A stretch of 64,000 bases of DNA from Hornefia butyriciproducens (lineage in GTDB: Bacteria > Bacillota > Clostridia > Peptostreptococcales > Anaerovoracaceae), in assembly GCF_009695915.1 (NCBI RefSeq), contig NZ_VUMZ01000004.1:124001-188000 (forward strand), in the 5' to 3' direction. The notes beneath the pieces are model-generated. The model saw only the letters and a list, made by a program, of their open reading frames with translations, did not search any database and was not told the origin of the DNA. The position numbers and the translations under genes are program-made. Of this stretch, positions 44,889 through 52,609 are shown in pieces. Position 1 is the stretch's first letter; every line of letters begins with the position of its first letter.

Positions 44889-45606
44889 CCGCTCCGGCGA
44901 TAATACACAGCGCTACAGCTTTTGTTACACACAATATCATTGTAAATACAACCTCCGGCAAGCCGCAGGATCCTTTAAAATACGCCCCCGGTACCGAGAG
45001 GCTCCGAGGGAAGAGGAATTCCTGAAAATGGACGAATACGACAGGATAAAGCTGATATTCCACCACGTTTATTAAAACCACAATAACTACGGAGATCACA
45101 ATTCTGTGCAATATCTTCCTCAGAATTATAAATATCAAAGACATACACAGGAAATACAGACCTCCTATTCCGAAATCGATGGCGAGGCTCCACGCCAGCT
45201 TAATATATGCTTCTTCCGTCAGCCTGAACACATTGCAGATAAACAAGACAGACGCCGTCTGATGTATCGCCATAAATGTAATCGAATATAACAGGATATG
45301 TCTGATTTCCATATTGACATAATCCTGCCTCGATGAACATCTGCATATGATCACACTCTCGCTGCGCGGCAGTGCAATCTGAACAGCAATCAGAAAAAAG
45401 CAGCAATAAATTTTCATATATGCATTCGCGCCAAAATATCCATGCTTACTTAACATTTCGCCGACAAGATACTCATCGTCAAAACCGAAATCCCTCAATG
45501 CAACCAATGGAGATGTCGATAAAATGCAATCCGCCGCCAGAAACCCGATATATGCCGTTACAATTAAAATCACTCCAACGCGCTCACTCTTATTTTCCAG
45601 AAACAT
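44860..45606 (-). CDS. ABC-2 type membrane protein, second permease of the cassette
   Basis: 248 residues, about six membrane helices (GVILIVTAYIGFLAADCIL, ILLYSITFMAIHQTASVLF, IVISVVIVVLINVVEY). It has a cytoplasmic loop rich in Cys and Arg (SVIICRCSSRQDY). Overlaps the genes on both sides. Function known only by position. Confidence 0.75.
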   Translation of the reverse strand: MFLENKSERVGVILIVTAYIGFLAADCILSTSPLVALRDFGFDDEYLVGEMLSKHGYFGANAYMKIYCCFFLIAVQIALPRSESVIICRCSSRQDYVNMEIRHILLYSITFMAIHQTASVLFICNVFRLTEEAYIKLAWSLAIDFGIGGLYFLCMSLIFIILRKILHRIVISVVIVVLINVVEYQLYPVVFVHFQEFLFPRSLSVPGAYFKGSCGLPEVVFTMILCVTKAVALCIIAGAVEEKRDVMQ

Positions 45607-46346
45607 AATACCCTTATCAATATCAAATACCCTGCAGTAACAATCAGAAAGATCGGCAGCAATGTTTCAAAATCATATTCTGTAAAAGGCTGCATCACCA
45701 GTAATAGTGACGAATTGGTTGACGTAGGAACAAACCACAGAAAAAAGGTCACCGCATAAACTATTTTTCTATCTGCCGTCACTAGCGCAAGGGCCGTTCC
45801 CACTGTCGATATCAGCCCTGCCAAAAAGGCTGTAACAAAAATAAATCCCAGATTGGCCAGAAACGGATGTGCATTGCTTAAATTATACAACAGGTTTTCA
45901 GGGGAATCATCCACCTCTATTGGAATATATTTCCCTCCATGACACAGTATTGACACCAGTCCTAAATTTATCAGCAAGGCAATGCTGATCAGAAAAAAAA
46001 CAAATATAAATGAACACTTTATGTTCTCTGTGTAATATGCATTTCTTCCCATTCTCCCCATGAGCGCCCGGTGATAACCTCTATGCCGGTCCTCCAGAGG
46101 TCCCTCCCCCGTTATAACCAATGTATAAAGCGGAAGAAACCACAGCAGTATAATCTGAACCAGATGATCTGTCGTATTGCTGGCTAAAAATGTCCCATAT
46201 GCGGGGGCAATTGTGCTGCCCCCGCTTCTAATCAGATTACAGCAATATATTACAATGTCCAAAACAGGCAACAGAAGAACGATGAGTGTAACACAACATC
46301 TGATTTTGTTTCCATAAATTCTGGCAACAAAGTCTTTCATAAACAT
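45570..46346 (-). CDS. ABC-2 type membrane protein, first permease of the cassette
   Basis: 258 residues, about six membrane helices. The loop GEGPLEDRHRGYHRALMGRMGRNAYY follows helix 2 and resembles the cytoplasmic region of ABC-2 exporter subunits. Overlaps the next gene by 37 bases. Three different permeases to one ATPase is unusual. Confidence 0.75.
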   Translation of the reverse strand: MFMKDFVARIYGNKIRCCVTLIVLLLPVLDIVIYCCNLIRSGGSTIAPAYGTFLASNTTDHLVQIILLWFLPLYTLVITGEGPLEDRHRGYHRALMGRMGRNAYYTENIKCSFIFVFFLISIALLINLGLVSILCHGGKYIPIEVDDSPENLLYNLSNAHPFLANLGFIFVTAFLAGLISTVGTALALVTADRKIVYAVTFFLWFVPTSTNSSLLLVMQPFTEYDFETLLPIFLIVTAGYLILIRVLCFWKIRVSALE

Positions 46347-46396
46347 AATCTGCCCTCAACCCACATCAGATTTTCATTCCCTGAGTACATTTCCTC

Positions 46397-46570
46397 TCAA
46401 TCAGGTCTTGTCATATTACCGTTGTTGCTATTTCCTCGCAAGGCTTCAAGTATCTTGTACAAAAGCTCCTCGATATTGGATTTTTTGCGACAAAGCCTGA
46501 CGATGGCATAGATTATTGCTCCATAGATCGCTAAATTTACAATCAAAACAATCTCATTTAAAAATGGCAT
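46397..46570 (-). CDS. Small membrane protein (57 residues) at head of ABC cassette
   Basis: ATG at 46570 with GGGAGGAGAAAG Shine-Dalgarno and TGA at 46399-46397. The product begins MPFLNEIVLIVNLAIYGAI: one membrane helix, then a basic stretch RLCRKKSN and an amphipathic segment. It resembles in layout small holin-like or regulatory membrane peptides; I do not recognise the family. It is in the same direction as and 50 bases before the first permease gene, so it is a likely member of this operon. Confidence 0.65.
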   Translation of the reverse strand: MPFLNEIVLIVNLAIYGAIIYAIVRLCRKKSNIEELLYKILEALRGNSNNGNMTRPD

Positions 46571-46654
46571 ATCTTTCTCCTCCCATAACCACTGTATTAA
46601 TATTTCTATGCAGATTTAAATAATTATTCACATATTTCTTACTTCTGTGCTCTT

Positions 46655-46683
46655 ATATTAACATTTCAACAATTTCCCGTCAA
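46655..46683 (-). promoter_or_regulatory. Probable promoter of the ABC cassette
   Basis: TTGACG (46683-46678), 17-bp spacer, TAATAT (46660-46655), in AT-rich DNA upstream of the 57-residue gene. Confidence 0.5.
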
Positions 46684-46747
46684 CCGAAACTCAAAAACGG
46701 GCAGCTGCCGCTGCCCGGAAAACAATTCTTTTTAATTTAATGCGCGT

Positions 46748-47104
46748 TCACACCGAATCTCTCTCCTTTGCGGTTCCGTTCTGGAATCGATCCACCAGAA
46801 AGGCAAACAGCAGCGCCTCGATTCCGATGCAGAGCCATTTCAGGAAAACCGAAGGAATCTTTGTCAGCGCCTCCATGGCAAACACCTGCGCCACAATCAG
46901 AACGACTGTTTTGTCGTCAAGGCCGCTCCCCGCCCTGCTCCTGCCTTTCTGCTTTTCCTTTTTCACGGACACTCCGATAAACAGCATCATTACCGCAAGC
47001 ACCGCCGCGATCAGAATCAGATGAAGGATGCCGGCGGTAAATGTTTCTATTGCGGCAACAGACATCACACATACAAGAGTAATAATTACAATACGAATAT
47101 TCAT
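46748..47104 (-). CDS. Small membrane protein of unknown function
   Basis: 118 residues with four or so membrane helices: IVIITLVCVMSVAAIETFTAG, ILHLILIAAVLAVMMLFIGV, then VVLIVAQVFAMEALTKIP and FLKWLCIGIEALLFAFLVD. A basic cytoplasmic loop (KKEKQKGRSRAG) lies in the middle. Family not recognised. Upstream of the ABC cassette on the same strand. Confidence 0.6.
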   Translation of the reverse strand: MNIRIVIITLVCVMSVAAIETFTAGILHLILIAAVLAVMMLFIGVSVKKEKQKGRSRAGSGLDDKTVVLIVAQVFAMEALTKIPSVFLKWLCIGIEALLFAFLVDRFQNGTAKERDSV

Positions 47105-47183
47105 TTTCTATTTCGTCCTCCCCATACTACAGGCAATATCGATTTTTTTGTCGACACATCACTCCCTCCGTTCCCCTTCTATT

Positions 47184-47205
47184 AGTATATATATATATAT
47201 ATATA
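47184..47205. repeat. (TA)n dinucleotide tract
   Basis: About ten uninterrupted TA dinucleotides in the 240-bp gap between the AT-rich cassette and the MFS gene. No gene or promoter of note elsewhere in the gap. Confidence 0.8.
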
Positions 47206-47340
47206 CGATAAAGCAACGTAAACGGGGACGCAAAAAAGAAATTTCCTTCATTTTTCGGAGGGAAAATCCGATTTAAAAGAGTTCTTCAGATTTCTGCGTG
47301 GTTTCCAAATACGGATGTCACCGCGACCTGACCGCCGCCT

Positions 47341-48714
47341 TCACCGCTTCCTCTCCAGCGAGAGCACTGTACCGATGACACAGAGGGCAACGAATACCAG
47401 GAAGCACCAGTGCATGGTTTTTACCAGCTGAGAAGGCGCAGCCTCCGTCAGAGCTGCGTTTCCGAGGACCATTCCGACAACGATGGTCACGATGGCCATG
47501 CTGGCGGAATGTCCGAAGGTCCGCATGGTCGCCAGAATGGAGTTGGCCACGCTGTACTCCTCTTTGTTCACGCAGTTCATAATAGCGTTGGTGTTCGGCG
47601 AAGAAAACAGTGCGAAGCCGAAGCCCTCCACGACAAGCGCTGCAATAATCCACGCGAAGGGAGTATAGAGACCGAGAAGAGAAAACATCCCCAGCCCCGC
47701 CACACAGAGTCCCATTCCCAGGCTGGCCAGCTTGTAGGGCGGCACCCGGTCCGACAGCCTCCCCATCAGCGGCGAAAAGAGCGCCTGCACCGCCGGCATG
47801 CAGATCAGAATGACGCCGGCCGTCTGGGAGGAATAATCCATAACCACCTGCAGATAGATGCTGACCAGATAACTGATGGCGAAGGTGGCACCGTAATTCA
47901 GGAGAGCCGCCAGATTCGAGAACGCGAACACTCTGTCCCGGGTGAACATCGTGAGCCGGATGACCGGTTCCTCCGCTCTCTGCTCCACCAGGATGAACGC
48001 CGCCGCGAGAGCCAGACCGCAGACCAGAATGAGCCATCCGTAACGGGAAATCGTCAGATTCGTCAGGCCGTAGAGAATCAGAGAAATCATCGCAATGAAA
48101 AGAAGGTTCCCCGCCGCATCCGTCCGGCACTGCGGAGGGTCAGGCTTTGTTTTCGGCGCGCCCGCCCATGCCAGCACAAAGGAAAGTACCGTGCAGAAAA
48201 AGGTCACTGCGAAGATAGACTGCCACCCCATGCGATGGTTCAGGATTCCGCCGATCACCGGTCCCATGGACAGTCCGACATACGTTGCCGCCGTGGAGAT
48301 TCCCAGGACTCTTCCCCTCTCCGTTCCAGGAAACACGCTGATCAGCAGGGCGTTGTTCGTCGCATAGATCATAGACGCCGCCACTCCCTGCAATCCGCGG
48401 AACAGTATCATCATCCAGATATTCACGGAAAAAATACAGAGCACCGACAGCACGCCAAAGGAGGCGATGCCGATCAGCAGCACACGTCGCCTTCCGGTGG
48501 CATCCGCCAGTTTCCCCATAGGCACACTGAATGCGGCAACCGTAAGCGTGAAGGCGGTGACCACCCATCCCACCAGCGCCGCGCTGACCTGAAACTGTTC
48601 CTCCAGCGCCGGCACCGACAGATTGAGCGCACTTCCCATAAACGTCGTGATAAAGGCGGTGACCACCGCCATCCGCAGGGTGTTCTTCTGTTGTCTGATC
48701 GTTATCTCCGTCAC
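47341..48714 (-). CDS. MFS transporter, DHA2-like drug efflux type
   Basis: 457 residues, at least 12 helices. GKLADATGRRRVLLIG is the MFS loop, and the arrangement LVGWVVTAFTLTVAAFSVPMGKLA is typical of EmrB/QacA-type proton antiporters. GC-rich and normal codon use, unlike the cassette next door. Substrate unknown; a multidrug or organic ion pump is likely. Confidence 0.88.
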   Translation of the reverse strand: MTEITIRQQKNTLRMAVVTAFITTFMGSALNLSVPALEEQFQVSAALVGWVVTAFTLTVAAFSVPMGKLADATGRRRVLLIGIASFGVLSVLCIFSVNIWMMILFRGLQGVAASMIYATNNALLISVFPGTERGRVLGISTAATYVGLSMGPVIGGILNHRMGWQSIFAVTFFCTVLSFVLAWAGAPKTKPDPPQCRTDAAGNLLFIAMISLILYGLTNLTISRYGWLILVCGLALAAAFILVEQRAEEPVIRLTMFTRDRVFAFSNLAALLNYGATFAISYLVSIYLQVVMDYSSQTAGVILICMPAVQALFSPLMGRLSDRVPPYKLASLGMGLCVAGLGMFSLLGLYTPFAWIIAALVVEGFGFALFSSPNTNAIMNCVNKEEYSVANSILATMRTFGHSASMAIVTIVVGMVLGNAALTEAAPSQLVKTMHWCFLVFVALCVIGTVLSLERKR

Positions 48715-48744
48715 GGCTTTCCTGTCCTGTCTTCCTTTCCGTTT

Positions 48745-51003
48745 TTACTTCTTGATGAACTCTGTGTAAATCGCCCGGACTCCGTTTTCATAATCACCTT
48801 CATCGATTCCAACCAGCGTACTGATGCCTTCTACGCCGTAGTCAATCATCCGCACGTTGATCCGGCGGGAGGCCAGCGCGGTCAGAACCTTGGCGCCGAT
48901 CGCCGGCGAGCTGCTCATGAACCGGCTCACCACCGCGATCATGGCGATTCCCGTGGCAGCCGTTACTTTGTCAGCGTTAACCGCAGACCGGATCTGTGCC
49001 GTCAGCTCCCGAACATGTCCGCGGATGTCTTTTTCATTCACAAAGATATTCAGGCTGTCCACGCCGGTCAGGATATTCAGAATCGGAATTCTCTGTTCCC
49101 CGAAAATACGCATGACTGTCGTCCTCAGGGCTTCATCCTCGTTCAGACGCTCTTTCTCCACTACGATGCTCGCATACCCCGTGCCGCCGGAAATACCTGA
49201 AATTTTCAAAAGCGACGGATAGTAGTCGGCGTTCTTCACGATCAATGTGCCGGGATCCTGCGGCCGGTCCGTATTCCGGATATTGATGGGAATTCCCATT
49301 TTCCGCACAGGGAACACCACATCCTCATGCATTACCTCAGCGCCCATGAACGCCAGCTCCCGCAGCTCTTTGTACGTGATCACCGGTACTGGAAGCGGAT
49401 TTTTCACCACCTTCGGATCCGCCATCAGAAGGCCGCTGACATCCGTCCAGTTCTCGTAGATATCCGCGGTCACTCCGGCAGAGACCGCCGCCCCCGTGAT
49501 ATCCGAGCCTCCCCGCGAAAAGGTCACGATGCGTCCGTCCGGCCCGGATCCGTAGAAGCCTGGAATCACAGCACGTTCATGGCCGGAAAGAACCTCGGCG
49601 ATCCGGCGGCGGCTCTCCTTCTCCAGGAAGTTCCCCTGCCCGTCGAAGAGAATCAGCTCTGCCGCATCCACAAAATCCGCTCCGACATATTCCGCCATAA
49701 TCCGCGCACAGAGATTTTCCCCCCGGCTGATCAGAAAGGCGTCTGAACCGTTCTGTTCATATTCCCGCCGTATCTTCTCCATCTCTGCGTCCAGGTCGAA
49801 GGAGAGCTTCAGACCACGGACGATTTCGCGGAACCTGCTCGTGATGTCAATGAACCGCTGATCCATAAGCTCCGGGTTTCCGGCACACTCGATGAGCATG
49901 TCCGTGATCTTGACATCGTCCTTTCTCCGCTTTCCCGGTGCGGACACAACAATGTACCTTCTGGCCGGATCCTCGCGAAGAATTTCGGCGACCTTCCGGA
50001 ACTGCGCCGCCGTCGCCAGAGATGTCCCTCCGAACTTCGCAACTTTCAGATCCGCCCGTTCCTGCAGCGCCGGAGCCAGATCCTCCCTGCTGATGGTGCT
50101 GATATCATATGGCGTGGACTGATAAACGAAATAGTTCAGCCAGTTGGAATACAGCAGATTGGCGCAGGACCGCCAGCGCACCACCGGCGGCTGTGTGTCG
50201 TCATCCTCCGGGAAATAGTGGTCGGGGACAGCAGGCTCCAGTCCCGCTTTTTTGTCCCTGAGATATTCGTTCAGCAATGTGTCCCAGTCATATTCAGAAT
50301 GTCCCATCACAAAGATCTGGCGGTCGTTTTCCGACTTCACGGCGAAGACCCCCGCCTCCGGGGAGCTGGCGATCACCTTCAGCTCGCTCACCGCCTCGAT
50401 ATCCTCCCGGTTCACCGTAGTATTTCTGGAATGCGGCACATAAAACACGTCGTCGAAGCCCCGGAACAGCATCCCGTTTTTGTAGTCCAGGTGATGCTCA
50501 TAGACGCCGGACAGCTTCTTCGGCAGGACGTGCTTGGGAATCCCGTAATGGTAATACAGCGCCGCCTGCGCTCCCCAGCAGATATGAAATGTGCTGTGGA
50601 CGTGGCTCTTGCTCCACTCCATGATTTCACAAAGCTCGTCCCAGTATTCCACCTCTTCGAATTCCATGAGTTCAACCGGCGCACCGGTGATTATCATACC
50701 GTCATAGTAATTGTTTCTGATCTCATGAAATGTCTTATAAAAGGCCAGCATATGCTCCTGCGAAACATTGTGCGCCTTGTGTGTGCTGGTCTGAAGGAGC
50801 TCCAGCTCGATCTGCAGCGGCGTGTTTCCCAGAAGCCGCGTCAGCTGTGTTTCTGTCTCTATCTTGGTGGGCATCAGGTTCAGCAGCAGAATATGCAAAG
50901 GACGGATATCCTGCGTCATCGCCCTGGCATCCGTCATCACAAATACATTTTCCTTTGTTAAGGTATCCACCGCCGGCAGATTATTTGGTACTTTAATAGG
51001 CAT
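48745..51003 (-). CDS. Fused homoserine O-acetyltransferase (MetA) and aspartate kinase
   Basis: 752 residues. Residues about 1-300 are MetA (homoserine O-acyltransferase): nucleophile Cys in HSTFHICWGAQAALYYHYG, catalytic His and Glu in MGHSEYDWDTL, and GAPVE with Glu at the position that sets acetyl-CoA rather than succinyl-CoA specificity. Residues about 325-752 are a class of aspartate kinase with KFGGTSLATAAQF, SRGENLCARIMAEY, FSRGGSDITGAA and two C-terminal ACT domains (IPILNILTGVDSLNIF and TALASRRINVRMIDYG). The fusion joins the first step of the aspartate pathway to the branch point to methionine. Start MPIKVPNNL chosen over an ATG eight codons earlier. The join has no stop or frameshift. 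Confidence 0.92.
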   Translation of the reverse strand: MPIKVPNNLPAVDTLTKENVFVMTDARAMTQDIRPLHILLLNLMPTKIETETQLTRLLGNTPLQIELELLQTSTHKAHNVSQEHMLAFYKTFHEIRNNYYDGMIITGAPVELMEFEEVEYWDELCEIMEWSKSHVHSTFHICWGAQAALYYHYGIPKHVLPKKLSGVYEHHLDYKNGMLFRGFDDVFYVPHSRNTTVNREDIEAVSELKVIASSPEAGVFAVKSENDRQIFVMGHSEYDWDTLLNEYLRDKKAGLEPAVPDHYFPEDDDTQPPVVRWRSCANLLYSNWLNYFVYQSTPYDISTISREDLAPALQERADLKVAKFGGTSLATAAQFRKVAEILREDPARRYIVVSAPGKRRKDDVKITDMLIECAGNPELMDQRFIDITSRFREIVRGLKLSFDLDAEMEKIRREYEQNGSDAFLISRGENLCARIMAEYVGADFVDAAELILFDGQGNFLEKESRRRIAEVLSGHERAVIPGFYGSGPDGRIVTFSRGGSDITGAAVSAGVTADIYENWTDVSGLLMADPKVVKNPLPVPVITYKELRELAFMGAEVMHEDVVFPVRKMGIPINIRNTDRPQDPGTLIVKNADYYPSLLKISGISGGTGYASIVVEKERLNEDEALRTTVMRIFGEQRIPILNILTGVDSLNIFVNEKDIRGHVRELTAQIRSAVNADKVTAATGIAMIAVVSRFMSSSPAIGAKVLTALASRRINVRMIDYGVEGISTLVGIDEGDYENGVRAIYTEFIKK

Positions 51004-51174
51004 ACCGACCACCCCCTGATCTGTCATCCGTTACAAAATAATACAAACTGAATTTTATCACAAGACACCGCATACTGCAAAGGAAACAGCGCGGCCCGCG
51101 TTTCTGTGAAAGGCCTGTGAAAGGCTCTGCAGAATACCGTTTTCCCGCGTTCTGCGCGAAGAATGCGGCGGCGT

Positions 51175-51927
51175 TCACGGACGAATTCCCTCGAAAATCA
51201 TGTTGTCGCAATGGAGTTCCGCCCTTGCCTTTGTCCTCTCGTCACTCACCGTCCAGCCCAGCACGACAGTCCGTCCGCCCCGGTGCAGAGGAGTCAGAAA
51301 CGGTCTGGGATCCTTCATTTTACGGACATTATAGGAAATGAAATCCGGTCGGGTCCACAGGTTGAACCGGCAGTTTGTCAGCGCGTCGCGAAGAGCCCAT
51401 GGAATCTCCTTTTTCCCGGAATAATCATCTGACAGTTGCCCCACCGGCGTCTCAGGCAGATTCCTCCGCATGAACCTCACGGTAAAAGGGTTGAACGACT
51501 GTACCGCAAATTCGCCGTCATACTCGCGCATTCTGGCGCAGAGCCGCCGTTCCAGACGCCCCGCCGGAGATCTGCGGTTTTTCACTTCAATCAGCAGAGG
51601 AACCCGCCCGCGCACCAGATCCAGCACCTCCTCCAGACGGGGAATCGTATGCTCGGTATCCATCAGCGCGATGCATTTCAGTTCCCGGCTGTGCAATGCT
51701 GCCGACATCCTCTGTATTCCCGTCATCCTCAGCAGATCCCAGTCATGCAATACGAACAGTTCTCCATCTGCGGTCATCTGTATATCCAGTTCGATGGGAT
51801 ATCCCGCATCCATCGCCGCCTGAAAAGCTCCCATGGAGTTCTCCGGAATCCCCCTGCTTCTGTCATGAAGCCCCCGATGGGCGATCGGTCTCGTCAGGAG
51901 CCAGCTGTCCTTTTCAATTCTGTTCAA
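51175..51927 (-). CDS. Glycerophosphodiester phosphodiesterase family protein
   Basis: 250 residues. IAHRGLHDRSRGIPENSMGAFQAAMDAGYPIELDIQMTADGELFVLHDWDL region carries the active-site pattern (HR-N-6, E-D, H-D; key pieces AHRGLH, PENS, IELDIQ, LHD). Hydrolyses glycerophosphodiesters to glycerol-3-phosphate and an alcohol. No signal peptide, so it is likely cytoplasmic. The start is 26 bases from a repeat module. Confidence 0.92.
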   Translation of the reverse strand: MNRIEKDSWLLTRPIAHRGLHDRSRGIPENSMGAFQAAMDAGYPIELDIQMTADGELFVLHDWDLLRMTGIQRMSAALHSRELKCIALMDTEHTIPRLEEVLDLVRGRVPLLIEVKNRRSPAGRLERRLCARMREYDGEFAVQSFNPFTVRFMRRNLPETPVGQLSDDYSGKKEIPWALRDALTNCRFNLWTRPDFISYNVRKMKDPRPFLTPLHRGGRTVVLGWTVSDERTKARAELHCDNMIFEGIRP

Positions 51928-51952
51928 ATGTCTCCTCCTTCAGACATCAAAG

Positions 51953-52075
51953 AGTGTCTGCCGGCGCACAGCACACTGTCGCTATCGGATTGTGCGCCGC
52001 GGCGCTGCCGGCCGGCCGTCGTCCGGCCGCTGTCAGCGCCCATTAAGTCCGACGGGGACTTAATGAGCAGATGCT
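51953..52075 (+). repeat. Paired-cloverleaf element copy 3 (module B only)
   Basis: Module B with the same three hairpins; the middle one is longer (GGCGCTG...CAGCGCC with an inner GGCCGG/CCGGCC). Outer stem AGTGTCTG/CAGATGCT pairs as RNA with two G-U wobbles. The A-B linker is recognisable upstream (CATCAAAG), so it is a 5'-truncated copy. Confidence 0.83.
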
Positions 52076-52243
52076 ACGTATAACTTTATCAAATGCGTCA
52101 TGCCATGTCAAATCTAACAGGAGAACAGATTCAATCCGCTGTTTTCTCTGATTTCCTGACGCAGCCTCAGCCGGTACAGCGACAAGCCACAGCAGGCGGC
52201 CAAATATTTTATATCTTTTTCACAAAAAATTCGTTTTTATCTA

Positions 52244-52272
52244 TTGACAAAGCACAACAGAAGGTATATATT
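52244..52272 (+). promoter_or_regulatory. Promoter of the asparagine T-box leader
   Basis: TTGACA (52244-52249), 17-bp spacer, TATATT (52267-52272). Start near 52279. Confidence 0.8.
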
Positions 52273-52278
52273 TCTAAC

Positions 52279-52609
52279 ATAAATTAATAAAAATGCATAT
52301 AACATTGAAAGGCAATGAACGGGAAAAGTACCATGGAGGTTCCGTCACAGTGAGCCGGAGACAGTGAGAACCCGGCACCAGGAGGCCATGCGAAGAACAC
52401 CCGGGAGCTTCGAGCAGAACGCGCGTCCCGTCGGAGAAATCCGATTCTGCCGCGCCAGTAAGTAAGACGAGTTGTGATCGTTACATCACACGGGCTTGTT
52501 GGAGCCCAGAGGGATCGCTTCAGCGATAAATTAGGTGGCACCGCGGATAGCAGCTATTCGTCCTAAACGGATTGAGAAGCTGCGACAGAAATATTCGGAG
52601 GTGCTTTTT
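52279..52609 (+). promoter_or_regulatory. T-box leader, specifier AAC (tRNA-Asn)
   Basis: Stem I with GTGAGCCGGAGACAGTGAGAA markers, specifier AAC at 52397-52399 followed by A, and the T-box TTAGGTGGCACCGCGG at 52530-52545 with the antiterminator helix CGGATAG/CTATTCG and closing arm CCTAA. No terminator T-run follows. The GGAGGTGC ribosome site of asnB is complementary to GCACC in the T-box, so translational control is possible. It senses uncharged tRNA-Asn. Confidence 0.87.

Noticed and set aside
47318-48130. 270-codon frame overlapping the MFS gene on the same strand
   Set aside because: Different frame of the same gene; lacks membrane segments that the MFS frame shows.
47410-49200. 596-codon open frame antisense to the MFS and MetA-AK genes
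   Set aside because: Spans two real genes on the other strand; composition is that of a shadow frame.
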